Source: Pseudomonas entomophila L48
GTDB taxonomy: Bacteria; Pseudomonadota; Gammaproteobacteria; Pseudomonadales; Pseudomonadaceae
Length of the DNA: 64,000 nt
Reading direction: 5' to 3'
Assembly: GCF_000026105.1 (NCBI RefSeq)
Contig: NC_008027.1
Location: 5,290,501 to 5,354,500 of the forward strand
The notes under the pieces are model-generated. The model was not told the origin of the DNA, made no database searches, and saw only the letters and a program-made list of their open reading frames with translations. The translations under genes were made by a program, and so were the position numbers. Within the stretch, counting starts at the first letter, position 1; the number at the start of each line of letters is the position of its first letter. Positions 26,261 to 35,771 of this stretch are shown here, piece after piece.

Positions 26261-27688
26261 ATGCCCGACCGTGCCCCGCTGGACCCTGTCACCGCCCGCT
26301 GGATCCCCTGGGTGGTGGCCATCGCCTTCTTCATGCAGTCGCTTGACGGCACCATCCTCAACACCGCACTGCCGGCGATGGCCCGCTCCCTGGCCGAAGA
26401 CCCATTGCGCATGCAGGGGGTGATCATCGCCTACATGCTCACCGTGGCCCTGCTGATCCCGGCCTCGGGCTGGATCGCCGACCGTTTCGGGACCAAACGC
26501 ATCTTCTTCAGCGCCATCCTGCTGTTCAGCTTCGGCTCGCTGCTGTGCGCCATGGCCAACAGCCTGGGCTTCCTGATCCTCGCCCGAGTGATCCAAGGCC
26601 TGGGCGGCGCGCTGATGCTGCCGGTCGGACGGCTGGTGGTACTGCGCGCCTATCCGCGCAGCGAACTGGTGCGGATCATGAGCTTCATCACCATTCCCGG
26701 CCTGCTCGGCCCACTGCTCGGCCCGACCCTGGGCGGCTGGCTGGTGGAAATTCTCACCTGGCACTGGATCTTCCTGCTCAACCTACCGGTGGGCGCACTG
26801 GGTTGCTACGCGGTATGGAAATTCATCCCCGACCTGCGCGGCGCCGAGCGTACCACCTTCGACGGCCCGGGCTTCCTGCTGTTCGGCGCGGCGATGGTGC
26901 TGATCACCATCGCCATGGAAGGCCTGGGCGAACTGCACCTGCCGCACCTGCGGGTGATGCTGTTGCTGTTCGCCGGCATGGCCTGCCTGGCCGCCTATTG
27001 GCTGCGCGCCGGGCGTGACCCGGAGCCACTGTTCTCGCCGTCGCTGTTTCGTGTGCGCACCTTCGCCATCGGCATCCTCGGCAACCTGTTCGCCCGCCTG
27101 GGCAGCGGCGCCCTGCCCTTCCTCGTGCCCCTGCTGCTGCAAGTGGCCCTGGGCTATTCACCGGCCCAGGCCGGCATGAGCATGATCCCGCTGGCGGCGG
27201 CGGCGATGCTCGCCAAATCCATCGCCCGGCCACTGATCGAACGCCTGGGCTACCGTATCGTGCTCACCGGCAACACCCTGCTGCTGGGCCTGCTGCTGGC
27301 CAGCCTGGGGCTGGTGGACGAGCAGACGCCCTACGCCTTGCTGCTGGTGCAGCTGGCACTGCTGGGGGCAGTGAACTCGATGCAGTTCACCGCGATGAAC
27401 ACGGTGACCCTGATCGACCTCGACGACGCCAGCGCCAGCAGCGGCAACAGCTTGCTGTCGGTGGTCGCGCAGCTGTCACTGAGCCTGGGCGTGGCCTGCG
27501 CCGGCGCCTTGCTCGGCGGCTTCACCGCAGCCGGCAGCGCCGAGGGCGTGGAGAGCACGCTGGGCGCGTTCCAGCTGACCTTCGTCACCATCGGCGTGAT
27601 GGCCATGCTGGCGGCAGCCATCTTCCTGCAACTGGCGCCGACGGACGGAAGGCGCGCCCGTCGTCCGGAACATCACGTCGAGTCGTAG
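26261..27688 (+). CDS. DHA2-family (EmrB/QacA) major facilitator exporter
   Basis: The 475-residue protein is a proton-driven drug/metabolite efflux pump of the 14-helix DHA2 group. The N-terminal sequence IPWVVAIAFFMQSLDGTILNTALPAMA carries the D-x-T-x-x-N-x-A-L-P helix-1 motif of this group. GWIADRFGTKRIF is the loop 2-3 motif A, and RVIQGLGGALMLPVGRLVV is motif B. PGLLGPLLGPTLGGWL is motif C of exporters. The ATG at 26261 follows GAGAAG; the open frame upstream runs into the REP and is discarded. It resembles HsrA/YieO-type proteins. It is a single transcription unit by spacing; the substrate is unknown. Confidence 0.88.
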   Translation: MPDRAPLDPVTARWIPWVVAIAFFMQSLDGTILNTALPAMARSLAEDPLRMQGVIIAYMLTVALLIPASGWIADRFGTKRIFFSAILLFSFGSLLCAMANSLGFLILARVIQGLGGALMLPVGRLVVLRAYPRSELVRIMSFITIPGLLGPLLGPTLGGWLVEILTWHWIFLLNLPVGALGCYAVWKFIPDLRGAERTTFDGPGFLLFGAAMVLITIAMEGLGELHLPHLRVMLLLFAGMACLAAYWLRAGRDPEPLFSPSLFRVRTFAIGILGNLFARLGSGALPFLVPLLLQVALGYSPAQAGMSMIPLAAAAMLAKSIARPLIERLGYRIVLTGNTLLLGLLLASLGLVDEQTPYALLLVQLALLGAVNSMQFTAMNTVTLIDLDDASASSGNSLLSVVAQLSLSLGVACAGALLGGFTAAGSAEGVESTLGAFQLTFVTIGVMAMLAAAIFLQLAPTDGRRARRPEHHVES

Positions 27689-27752
27689 GGCGAATGGCCA
27701 CGAGGCTGGTAGACTGTGCGGCATTTTTCGCTTCGCACCGCAGGCCCGCCTC

Positions 27753-29138
27753 GTGACCGTTGAAACCACCGCCTTTGCCACCCTCCCGCTGTCCGCCGCC
27801 ATGCTGGCCAACCTGGACGCCCTGGGCTATGCCTCGATGACCCCGATCCAGGCCCAGAGCCTGCCGGTCATCCTCAAGGGCCAGGACCTGATCGCCCAGG
27901 CCAAGACCGGCAGCGGCAAGACCGCCGCCTTCGGCATCGGCCTGCTCAACCCGATCAACCCGCGCTATTTCGGCTGCCAGGCGCTGGTGCTGTGCCCGAC
28001 CCGGGAGCTGGCCGACCAGGTGGCCAAGGAACTGCGCCGCCTGGCCCGCGCCGAGGACAACATCAAGATCCTCACCCTGTGCGGCGGCGTCTCGCTCGGC
28101 CCGCAGATCGCTTCGCTGGAGCACGGCGCGCACATCATCGTCGGCACCCCGGGGCGCATCCAGCAGCACCTGGACAAAGGCACCCTGGTACTCGACGGGC
28201 TCAACACCCTGGTGCTCGACGAAGCCGACCGCATGCTCGACATGGGTTTCTTCGACGCCATCGCCAGCATCATCGGCAAGACCCCGTCGCGCCGCCAGAC
28301 CCTGCTGTTCTCCGCCACCTACCCGGCCGGCATCGAGCAGTTGGCCAAGGACTTCATGCGCCAGCCACAGCAGGTCAAGGTCGAGGCGTTGCACAGCGAC
28401 AGCCAGATCGAGCAGCGCTTCATCGAGATCGACCCGCAACAGCGTCTCGAAGCAGTGACCCGCGTGCTCGGCCACTACCGCCCGCAGTCCTGCGTAGCGT
28501 TCTGCTTCACCAAGCAGCAGTGCGAGGACCTGGTCACCCACCTGACCGCCAAGGGCATCGTCGCCCAGGCCCTGCACGGCGACCTGGAGCAGCGCGACCG
28601 CGACCAGGTGCTGACGATGTTCGCCAACCGCAGCAGCTCTGTGCTGGTGGCCACCGATGTGGCCGCCCGCGGCCTGGACATCGACGGCCTGGACCTGGTG
28701 ATCAACGTCGAGCTGGCCCGTGACGCCGAGATCCATGTACACCGTGTCGGCCGTACCGGCCGTGCCGGCGAGAAAGGCGTGGCGATCAGCCTGGTGGCCC
28801 CGGCCGAAGGCCACCGCGCCCAGGCCATCGAGGACCTGCAGAACAAGCCGCTGCGCTGGGAGCAGCTGGACAACCTCAAGAGCAAGGGCGGTGAGCCGCT
28901 GCTGCCGACGATGACCACCCTGTGCATCGGCGCCGGGCGCAAGGACAAGCTGCGCCCGGGTGACATCCTCGGCGCACTGACCGGCGATGCCGGGCTGCCG
29001 GGCAAGCAGGTGGGCAAGATCGCCATCTTCGACTTCGTGGCGTTCGTCGCCGTGGAGCGGGCGGTGGCCAAACAAGCCATGCAGCGCCTGAACAGCGGCA
29101 AGATCAAGGGCCGTGCCCTGAAAGTCCGCATCGTCTGA
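27753..29138 (+). CDS. dbpA: ATP-dependent RNA helicase DbpA
   Basis: DbpA is a DEAD-box helicase that acts on 23S rRNA helix 92 during 50S assembly. The 461-residue protein has the Q motif, AKTGSGKT (motif I) near residue 50, PTRELA (Ia), LDEADRML (II) near 155, FSATYP (III), VLVATDVAARGLDI (V) and HRVGRTGRAG (VI) near 330. The C-terminal 75 residues (TLCIGAGRKDKLRPGDILGALTG) form the DbpA-specific RNA-binding domain that distinguishes it from RhlE and SrmB. The start is a GTG at 27753, giving MTVETTAFATLPL as in homologues. Confidence 0.95.
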   Translation: MTVETTAFATLPLSAAMLANLDALGYASMTPIQAQSLPVILKGQDLIAQAKTGSGKTAAFGIGLLNPINPRYFGCQALVLCPTRELADQVAKELRRLARAEDNIKILTLCGGVSLGPQIASLEHGAHIIVGTPGRIQQHLDKGTLVLDGLNTLVLDEADRMLDMGFFDAIASIIGKTPSRRQTLLFSATYPAGIEQLAKDFMRQPQQVKVEALHSDSQIEQRFIEIDPQQRLEAVTRVLGHYRPQSCVAFCFTKQQCEDLVTHLTAKGIVAQALHGDLEQRDRDQVLTMFANRSSSVLVATDVAARGLDIDGLDLVINVELARDAEIHVHRVGRTGRAGEKGVAISLVAPAEGHRAQAIEDLQNKPLRWEQLDNLKSKGGEPLLPTMTTLCIGAGRKDKLRPGDILGALTGDAGLPGKQVGKIAIFDFVAFVAVERAVAKQAMQRLNSGKIKGRALKVRIV

Positions 29139-29161
29139 CCTATTTGGGGGCCGCTTTGCGA

Positions 29162-29236
29162 CCCTTTCGCGGCACAAGGCCGCTCCTACAGGGGATCGCG
29201 TACATCCTGTAGGAGCGGCCTTGTGCCGCGAAAGGG
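29162..29236. repeat. Long REP-type palindrome after dbpA (GCGGCACAAGGCCGC subtype)
   Basis: Perfect 31-base inverted arms, core GGCACAAGGCCGCTCCTACA, around a 13-base loop. This subtype differs from the GCCGGCAAGCCGGC units elsewhere. It lies 24 bases after the dbpA stop and may protect or terminate its mRNA. Confidence 0.9.
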
Positions 29237-29274
29237 CTGCAAAGCAGCCCCGGCAATTCTGAAGAGGTAACACC

Positions 29275-30456
29275 GTGCACTCCACCGACGTGATCATCCT
29301 CGGCGCCGGCGCCGCCGGCCTGATGTGTGCCCTACTCAGCGCCCAGCGCGGGCGCCGGGTGCTGGTGCTCGACCACGCCAACAAGCCGGGCAAGAAGATC
29401 CTCATGTCCGGCGGCGGGCGCTGCAACTTCACCAATATGTACACCGAGCCTGCCAACTTCCTTTCGCACAACCCGCACTTCTGCAAGTCGGCGCTGGCTC
29501 GCTACACCCAGTGGGACTTCATCGAGCTGGTGTGCAAGCACGGCGTGCCGTACCACGAGAAAAAGCTCGGCCAGCTGTTCTGCGACAACAAGTCCAGCGA
29601 CATCCTCGACATGCTCCTGGCCGAGTGTGATAACGCGGGCGCCGAATTGCGCATGAACACCAGCATCGAACAGATCGAGAAAACCGAGGCTGGCTACACC
29701 TTGCAGACCAGCGCCGGCCCGTTCGCCTGCCAGTCGCTGGTGATCGCTACCGGCGGCCTGTCGATCCCCACCTTGGGCGCCACTGGCTTCGGCTACCAGG
29801 TCGCCCGCCAGTTCGGCCATGAACTGCTGCCGACCCGCGCCGGACTGGTGCCGTTCACCATCACCGAGCCCCAGCTCAAGGCACTGTGCACCGAGTTGTC
29901 CGGCACGTCGCTGGATTGCGTCGCCAGTTGCAACGGCACCAGCTTCCGCGAAAACCTGCTGTTCACCCACCGCGGCCTGAGCGGCCCGGCGATCCTGCAG
30001 ATCTCGTCGTTCTGGGAGGCCGGCGACACGGTCGAAATCAACCTGCTGCCCGACCGCGATGCGCTGGAGTGGTTGCAGGGCCAGCAGGTCGAACGCCCCA
30101 ACAGCGAACTGAAGACCGTGCTGGGCGAGGTGTTCACCCGCAAGCTGGCCAACCTGCTGGCCGAGCAGTGGTTCGTTTCGAAACCCTTGAAACAGTACAC
30201 GCCGGCAGAATTGACCCAGATCGCCGAGAAACTCTCGGCCTGGCAGGTGGTGCCCGCGGGTACCGAGGGCTACCGCACCGCCGAGGTCACCCTGGGTGGC
30301 GTCGATACCCGCGAGGTGTCGTCCAAGACCATGGAGTCGCTGAAAAGTCCGGGGCTGTACTTCATCGGCGAGGTGCTGGACGTGAGCGGGCACCTGGGCG
30401 GTTTCAACTTCCAGTGGGCCTGGGCTTCGGCCAACGCCGCGGCGCAGTTCGTGTAG
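29275..30456 (+). CDS. YhiN/HI0933-family FAD-dependent oxidoreductase
   Basis: A 393-residue flavoprotein of the HI0933/YhiN family, whose physiological reaction is not established. The N-terminus DVIILGAGAAGLMCALLSAQRGRRVLVLD is the FAD-binding Rossmann fold with GxGxxG and terminal acidic residue. KKILMSGGGRCNFTN and SLVIATGGLSIPTLGATGFGYQVA are family hallmarks, and GLYFIGEVLDVSGHLGGFNFQWAWASA closes the FAD site. The GTG at 29275 has AGAGG 7 bases upstream. It stands alone between two REP elements downstream of dbpA. Confidence 0.9.
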   Translation: MHSTDVIILGAGAAGLMCALLSAQRGRRVLVLDHANKPGKKILMSGGGRCNFTNMYTEPANFLSHNPHFCKSALARYTQWDFIELVCKHGVPYHEKKLGQLFCDNKSSDILDMLLAECDNAGAELRMNTSIEQIEKTEAGYTLQTSAGPFACQSLVIATGGLSIPTLGATGFGYQVARQFGHELLPTRAGLVPFTITEPQLKALCTELSGTSLDCVASCNGTSFRENLLFTHRGLSGPAILQISSFWEAGDTVEINLLPDRDALEWLQGQQVERPNSELKTVLGEVFTRKLANLLAEQWFVSKPLKQYTPAELTQIAEKLSAWQVVPAGTEGYRTAEVTLGGVDTREVSSKTMESLKSPGLYFIGEVLDVSGHLGGFNFQWAWASANAAAQFV

Positions 30457-30537
30457 AGTAGAATCCATTCAGCAGCACGGAACGCTTCTTGCTGGTCTGT
30501 GCTCGGAGTGCCATTTTTGGGGGCTGCTGCGCAGCCC

Positions 30538-30602
30538 TTCGCCGGCAAGGCCGGCTCCTACAGGGATCGTGTCAACTTGTAGGAGCCGGCCTTGCCGGCG
30601 AA
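30538..30602. repeat. REP pair before the YccS-like gene
   Basis: Inverted 25-base arms with core GCCGGCAAGGCCGGCTCCTA around a 15-base loop, ending 41 bases before the YccS-like start. Confidence 0.9.
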
Positions 30603-30643
30603 TGGCCTCGACGCTACTCAACCGATCTCAGCCCAAGGCCATC

Positions 30644-32827
30644 ATGTCATCGAGCTCGTTCCGCCATTCATTGCGTCGCCTGTGGGGCCAAGACAAGTTC
30701 AGCTACGCCATCCGCGTGACCATTGCCCTCACCGGCAGCATGGCCTGGTGCTGGTACCAGAACGAGATGAGCCTGCTGATCCCGCTGTTCCTCGGCATCA
30801 TCGCCAGCGCCCTGGCCGAGACCGACGATGGCTGGCAGGGCCGCCTCAGCGCCCTGGCCGTCACCCTGGTGTGTTTCGCCATCGCCGCCCTGTCGGTGGA
30901 GCTGCTGTTCCCCTACCCCTGGATCTTCGCCGGTGCCCTGGCCCTGGCGGCCTTCGGCCTGACCATGCTCGGCGCCCTGGGCGAACGCTATGGCGCGATC
31001 GCCTCGGCGACGCTGATCCTGTCGGTGTACACCATGATCGGTGTGGACCAGCGCGGCGGCGAGGTCAGCGACTTCTGGCACGAACCCTTGCTGCTGGTGG
31101 CCGGCGCGGCCTGGTACGGGTCGCTGTCGGTACTGTGGCAGGCGCTGTTTTCCAACCAACCGGTGCAACAGAGCCTGGCCAAGCTGTTCTTTGAGCTGGG
31201 CAGCTACCTCAAGCTCAAGGCCAGCCTGTTCGAACCGGTGCGCACCCTTGACGTCGAGGCCACGCGCCTGGAGCTGGCCAAGCAGAACGGCAAGGTGGTG
31301 GCCGCGCTCAACGCCGCCAAGGAGATCATCCTGCACCGGGTCGGCAACAGCCAGCCCAACTCCAAGGTCAGCCGCTACCTCAAGCTGTATTTCCTGGCCC
31401 AGGACATCCATGAACGGGTCAGCGCCTCGCACTACCCCTACAACGCCCTGACCGACGCGTTCTTCCACAGCGACGTGATGTTCCGCTGCCAGCGCCTGCT
31501 GCGCAAACAGGGTGCGTCCTGCCAGGAATTGGCCCGGTCGATCCGCCTGCGCCAGCCTTTCGTGCTGGCCAGCGGCTACCCCGAGGCCCTGGAAGACCTT
31601 AACGCCTCGCTGGAGCACCTGCGAATACAGAGCAATCCAGCCTGGCGCGGCCTGTTGCGCTCGCTGCGGGCACTGGCGGCCAACCTGGCGACCCTTGACC
31701 GCCTGCTCAGCGCCGCCAGCAACCCCGACAGCCTGGCCGACGCCAGCGACAGCAGCCTGCTCGACCGCTCGCCGCGCACATTGAAGGATGTCTGGACGCG
31801 CCTGCGCACCCAGCTGACCCCGACCTCGCTGCTGTTCCGCCATGCGCTGCGCCTGCCCCTGGCGCTGTCGATCGGCTATGGCATGGTGCACCTGATCCAC
31901 CCGACGCAGGGTTACTGGATCATCCTCACCACTTTGTTCGTCTGCCAGCCCAACTATGGCGCCACCCGGCGCAAGCTGGTGCAACGGATCTTCGGCACCG
32001 CCGTCGGCCTGACCGTAGGCTGGGCGCTGTTCGACCTGTTCCCCAACCCGTTGATCCAGTCGGCCTTCGCCGTGGTGGCCGGGGTGGTGTTCTTCGTCAA
32101 CCGCACCACCCGCTACACCTTGGCCACGGCAGCGATCACCCTGATGGTGCTGTTCTGCTTCAACCAGATCGGCGATGGCTACGGCCTGTTCCTGCCGCGC
32201 CTGTTCGATACCCTGGTCGGCAGCCTGATCGCCATCCTCGCGGTATTCCTGTTCCTGCCCGACTGGCAGGGCCGGCGCCTGAACAAGGTGTTGGCCAACA
32301 CCCTGGCCTGCGCCAGCCAGTACCTGCGCCAGATCATGCAGCAGTACGCCCACGGCAAGCGCGACGACCTCGCCTACCGCCTGGCCCGGCGCAACGCGCA
32401 CAACGCCGACGCGGCGCTGTCGACCACCCTGGCCAACATGCTCATGGAGCCGGGGCACTTCCGCAAGGAGGCCGACGTGGGCTTCCGCTTCCTGGTGCTG
32501 TCGCACACCTTGCTCAGCTACCTCTCGGGGCTGGGGGCGCACCGCGACACGGCACTGCCGGCCGAGGTGCATGAGCAACTGATCGAGGGGGCCGGGCAAG
32601 CGCTGGCCGCGAGCCTGGACGAGATTGCCAATGGCCTGGCGGCGCGGCTGCCGGTGGCGATTCACAGTGATGCCGAGGAGGCCCTGGCCAACAGCCTGGA
32701 GCAGATGCCCGAGGAGCTGGACGAGCATCAGCGCCTGGTGCAGTCGCAACTGGCGTTGATCTGCCGACAGCTGGGGCCTTTGCGTACGCTGGCCGGGCAT
32801 CTGATCAAGGAAGGCGAACCCGCATGA
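30644..32827 (+). CDS. YccS/YhfK-type inner-membrane protein (FUSC family)
   Basis: The 727-residue protein has the YccS layout: an N-terminal bundle of six hydrophobic helices (about residues 20-145), a long cytoplasmic region of about 250 residues, then a second six-helix bundle (about 400-530) and a cytoplasmic C-terminus. The second bundle includes GYWIILTTLFVCQPNYGATRRKLVQRIFGTAVG, the Fusaric-acid-resistance-like (FUSC) signature. Relatives are thought to be aromatic-compound or small-molecule exporters, but no substrate is known. The ATG at 30644 follows AAGG by 5 bases; the 25 residues in frame upstream are encoded by the REP and are not part of it. Confidence 0.88.
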   Translation: MSSSSFRHSLRRLWGQDKFSYAIRVTIALTGSMAWCWYQNEMSLLIPLFLGIIASALAETDDGWQGRLSALAVTLVCFAIAALSVELLFPYPWIFAGALALAAFGLTMLGALGERYGAIASATLILSVYTMIGVDQRGGEVSDFWHEPLLLVAGAAWYGSLSVLWQALFSNQPVQQSLAKLFFELGSYLKLKASLFEPVRTLDVEATRLELAKQNGKVVAALNAAKEIILHRVGNSQPNSKVSRYLKLYFLAQDIHERVSASHYPYNALTDAFFHSDVMFRCQRLLRKQGASCQELARSIRLRQPFVLASGYPEALEDLNASLEHLRIQSNPAWRGLLRSLRALAANLATLDRLLSAASNPDSLADASDSSLLDRSPRTLKDVWTRLRTQLTPTSLLFRHALRLPLALSIGYGMVHLIHPTQGYWIILTTLFVCQPNYGATRRKLVQRIFGTAVGLTVGWALFDLFPNPLIQSAFAVVAGVVFFVNRTTRYTLATAAITLMVLFCFNQIGDGYGLFLPRLFDTLVGSLIAILAVFLFLPDWQGRRLNKVLANTLACASQYLRQIMQQYAHGKRDDLAYRLARRNAHNADAALSTTLANMLMEPGHFRKEADVGFRFLVLSHTLLSYLSGLGAHRDTALPAEVHEQLIEGAGQALAASLDEIANGLAARLPVAIHSDAEEALANSLEQMPEELDEHQRLVQSQLALICRQLGPLRTLAGHLIKEGEPA

Positions 32828-32839
32828 CGTGAGGGCCCA

Positions 32840-32911
32840 TTCGCCGGCAACGCCGGCTCCTACAGGTGCAGCGAAAACCCGCAATCGGTAGGAGCCGGCC
32901 TTGCCGGCGAA
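32840..32911. repeat. REP pair between convergent genes
   Basis: Inverted REP units (TTCGCCGGCAACGCCGGC on the left, GCCGGCCTTGCCGGCGAA on the right) with a 24-base spacer. It fills the gap between the YccS-like gene and the convergent binding-protein gene. Confidence 0.88.
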
Positions 32912-32923
32912 CGGGCTCTCAGG

Positions 32924-33661
32924 TCAAAAGCCATGCTGGCGCAACAACCGGTCATAGCTCCCGTCGGCTTTCATCGCCGCGATGGCCTTCTCGAAGCGCT
33001 TGACGATCTGCTGGTGCTCGGGGTGCTTGAGGCTCACCAGGATATGCAAGCTGTTCTCCGCCAACGGCGGCTCGACGAAGGCAACCGACTCGCGCACCTG
33101 CGGCGGCTCGCGTTGCAGGTTGTAGCGCGCCACATACTCGTCCTCTATCGCCAGGTTGACCCTGCCCGCTGCCAACATGCGCACTGCTGACGAAAAGCTG
33201 CGCACCGGCACCTTGTTCAACCGGGTGTCACTGTCGAAAGCCGGTGAATAGGCGTAGTCACGCACCACGGCAATGCTATAGGGGTAGAGGTCGGCGAGTT
33301 TCTGGTAGCCGAAGGTTTCACCTTCGTGCTTCAGCAGGCGGATGCGGTTGGTGAGGTAGGCATCCGAGAACTGGCCGATGCGTGTGCGCTCGTCATTGAA
33401 CCACGCGTTGATCAACACGTCGTAGCGCCCTTCCCCCACGCCCATCAGCGCCCGGGCCCAGGGCACCTCTTCGAACTCGGTGGCATAGCCGGCGCGCGTG
33501 AGGGCAGTGGTGACGATATTGGTCGCCAGGCCGCCGCCGGGCATCCCGCTATCCGTGAAAGGCGGCCAGCTGTCCGCCACCAGGCGCAGCTTCTCGAGGC
33601 CGGAGGCCGGACCTGCGCACAACACACTCAGCAATCCAAGAACGCAAAGCAGTGGCCGCAT
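32924..33661 (-). CDS. Periplasmic solute-binding protein, SBP_bac_3 family (orphan)
   Basis: The 245-residue product has a signal peptide (MRPLLCVLGLLSVLCAGPASG) and then a family-3 amino-acid-type binding domain: LRLVADSWPPFTDSGMPGGGLATNIVTTALTRAGY, followed by VPWARALMGVGEGRYDVLINAW and AVRMLAAGRVNLAIEDEYVARY. No permease or ATPase gene is adjacent, so it may serve a transporter encoded elsewhere or act as a sensor partner. The ATG at 33661 has AAGGA 7 bases upstream. It is convergent with the YccS-like gene. The ligand is unknown; polar amino acids are usual for the family. Confidence 0.85.
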   Translation of the reverse strand: MRPLLCVLGLLSVLCAGPASGLEKLRLVADSWPPFTDSGMPGGGLATNIVTTALTRAGYATEFEEVPWARALMGVGEGRYDVLINAWFNDERTRIGQFSDAYLTNRIRLLKHEGETFGYQKLADLYPYSIAVVRDYAYSPAFDSDTRLNKVPVRSFSSAVRMLAAGRVNLAIEDEYVARYNLQREPPQVRESVAFVEPPLAENSLHILVSLKHPEHQQIVKRFEKAIAAMKADGSYDRLLRQHGF

Positions 33662-33802
33662 GCTCAAGTCCTTTCGCAGTGGGGGGCACACGCTGGAAAT
33701 GGCGATCTTCGCTACAGACCTTGCAGATTACACAAAGCCTGTTGCCGACGGCAGCGGCAAGTAATATCAAATAGCCTCTATTTTGGTCGAACTACAGGGT
33801 CC

Positions 33803-34750
33803 TCAGTGCCGCAACGCCTGGTAAGCGTAGCAAGCGATCTGCGCGTCCTGGATCGCTACACCGGTCAGGTCCGCCACGGTCAACTGGTCGTCACTGGCGC
33901 GCCCCATGCTGGGATTGCCGAGCAAGGTGCCCAGTTCCAGCAAGCGCGAGCGTTCGAGCAACCCGGCCTGCAGCGCATGGGAGACTTCACCGTACTGGCT
34001 GCATTGGCTGAGCGAATCGACCACGACCAGGTCGGCCTTCGCCACTAGATGTGCAGCGAGCTCCTGCTTGCCAGGCGCATCGGCACCGACCGCGGTGATA
34101 TGGGTGCCGGGGCGGACCCAATCGCTATCGAGCAGGGCTTCGCGCGAAGGCGTTGCAGTGATGATGAGGTTTGCGGCCTCTGCCACGGCCCGCGGCTCAT
34201 GTTCCAGGCGCACCGTGAAACCCAGCCGCTCGGCGAAATCACGGTAACTGGCCAGCCCAGCGTCGCTGCGGCCCCAGACACTCAACTCGCGACAGGGGAT
34301 AACCGGCATCAGTTGCTCAAGCTGCATGCGTGCCTGGGTGCCGGTGCCCAGGATGCCAATGCGCTCGACCTGGCGCGGCGCCAGCAACCGCGCCACGATG
34401 CGCCCGGCCAGGGCGGTGCGCATGCAGGTCAGCCAACCCTGGTCAGCCAGCAGGGCCAGCGGTTGGCCCGTGCGCGCGCTGAACACCAGCATCAGGCCGT
34501 CATTGCTTTCCAGGCCCTGCGCGGGATTGTCGTAGAAACCCGTGGAGACCTTGACGGTGAAGGTATCGCCGCCTTCGAGATAGGCGGACTTCACGCAGCA
34601 GTCGCCATTGGCCTGCGCAAACACGAAAGCCTGCACGGGGGGCGCCTGGACCCGCCCCTGTGAATAGGCCACGAAGCCCTGCTCCAGCCTGCGCACGGCC
34701 TCGTCGAGGTCCAGGTTGGCGATGATCGCGTCACGTTCATGGATTTTCAT
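33803..34750 (-). CDS. Ornithine cyclodeaminase / mu-crystallin family dehydrogenase
   Basis: A 315-residue NAD(P)-dependent enzyme of the ornithine cyclodeaminase fold. The family includes true cyclodeaminases, cyclic-imine reductases, DauB and EutC. It shows VKVSTGFYDNPAQGLESNDGLMLVFSARTGQPLALL (substrate domain), then MRTALAGRIVARLLAPRQVERIGILGTGTQARMQLEQL with the GxGxxA/G nucleotide loop, and ITAVGADAPGKQELAAHLVAKADLVVVD. The ATG at 34750 overlaps the upstream dehydratase stop (ATGA), so the two proteins are made together and should act on the same pathway. EutB-EutC pairs of ectoine breakdown have the same composition, but other ectoine genes are absent here, so the substrate is left open. 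Confidence 0.85.
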   Translation of the reverse strand: MKIHERDAIIANLDLDEAVRRLEQGFVAYSQGRVQAPPVQAFVFAQANGDCCVKSAYLEGGDTFTVKVSTGFYDNPAQGLESNDGLMLVFSARTGQPLALLADQGWLTCMRTALAGRIVARLLAPRQVERIGILGTGTQARMQLEQLMPVIPCRELSVWGRSDAGLASYRDFAERLGFTVRLEHEPRAVAEAANLIITATPSREALLDSDWVRPGTHITAVGADAPGKQELAAHLVAKADLVVVDSLSQCSQYGEVSHALQAGLLERSRLLELGTLLGNPSMGRASDDQLTVADLTGVAIQDAQIACYAYQALRH

Positions 34751-35724
34751 GCCATGGCCTCGAGAAAGGTCTCCAGCTTCACGTTGCGCCCGCACAGGAT
34801 CACCGCCACTTTCTTACCCTGGTAATCCCCCGCGACCTGCTTCATGCCTGCCAGCGCCACTGCGGCGGCCCCCTCGATGATCCAGCGCTCACAAACGGCG
34901 GCGTCGCGCATGGCCTGCTTGATCTCGTCCTCACTCACCAACACGGTTTTCTTCAGCAGCCGCTGGAGAATCGGGAAGGTGACGGCGTCCTGTTCCACGC
35001 CTCCGGCGGTCCCATCGGACAGCGTGGGCTGCTCTTCCATGTCGATGATCCGGCCAACTTCAAGCGAGCGCTGCAAGGTCGGCGCATTGGCCGGCCAGCA
35101 GCCGATGATTTCGGTCGAAGGGGACAACATGTGCAAGGCGGTGGCGATGCCGGACACCATGCCACCGCCCCCCACAGCGACGAACACCGCGTCCAGGTCC
35201 GGCGCCTGGTCGAACAACTCCATGCCGATGGTGCCCTGCCCGGCGATCACTTCCAGGTCGTTGTAGGGCGAGACGAACGGCTTGCCCTGGCGCTCGGCTT
35301 CGCGACGGGCGTGCATTTCGGCGCCCAGAGAGTCGACGTCCAGCACCGTCACCTCGGCGCCAAGCTGACGCATGGCATCGATCTTCACGGGCGAGGCCTC
35401 ATGGCTGACATGCACGGTCACCGGCACACCAAGTAGCTGCCCGGCCAGCGCCAGCCCCTGACCATGATTGCCGGAAGAGGCCGCGATTACGCCCTTGGTA
35501 CGTTGCTCGGCATCCAGCAGCCGCAGCTTGTTGCTGGCGCCGCGAAACTTGAAGGAGCCGGTGAGCTGCAGGTGTTCGCACTTGAGGTGGACGTCGCATC
35601 CCGTCATCGCCGAAAGGCCGGGGCTACGCGCCAGCGGCGTCACCGGCACCTGGGGGCGCAGGGCGGCATGGGCCAGGTGGATGGACTGGTACAGCTGATC
35701 GAGCGCAATGTCGTCGATTGCCAC
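34747..35724 (-). CDS. PLP-dependent serine/threonine (or hydroxyaspartate) dehydratase family
   Basis: A fold-type II PLP enzyme of 325 residues. KFRGASNKL holds the Schiff-base lysine (SFKFRGA), SSGNHGQGLA binds the cofactor phosphate area, and VGGGGMVSGIATAL is the glycine-rich PLP-phosphate loop. Relatives are threonine dehydratase, threo-3-hydroxyaspartate ammonia-lyase and EutB. It lacks the regulatory ACT domain of biosynthetic IlvA, so a catabolic role is likely. I prefer the GTG at 35724, which has AGGAG 9 bases upstream; an ATG at 35766 would add 14 residues but has no clear ribosome site. The gene is followed, with overlap, by the cyclodeaminase-like gene and preceded by a YheO/DauR-type regulator on the same strand. 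Confidence 0.85.
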   Translation of the reverse strand: MAIDDIALDQLYQSIHLAHAALRPQVPVTPLARSPGLSAMTGCDVHLKCEHLQLTGSFKFRGASNKLRLLDAEQRTKGVIAASSGNHGQGLALAGQLLGVPVTVHVSHEASPVKIDAMRQLGAEVTVLDVDSLGAEMHARREAERQGKPFVSPYNDLEVIAGQGTIGMELFDQAPDLDAVFVAVGGGGMVSGIATALHMLSPSTEIIGCWPANAPTLQRSLEVGRIIDMEEQPTLSDGTAGGVEQDAVTFPILQRLLKKTVLVSEDEIKQAMRDAAVCERWIIEGAAAVALAGMKQVAGDYQGKKVAVILCGRNVKLETFLEAMA

Positions 35725-35771
35725 GGGTGGATGCTCCTGGGTCAGACGGCGGGTATAGGCCACCATCAATG

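Noticed and set aside
27585-29486. A 633-residue minus-strand open frame over dbpA
   Set aside because: Antisense shadow; DbpA motifs lie on the plus strand.
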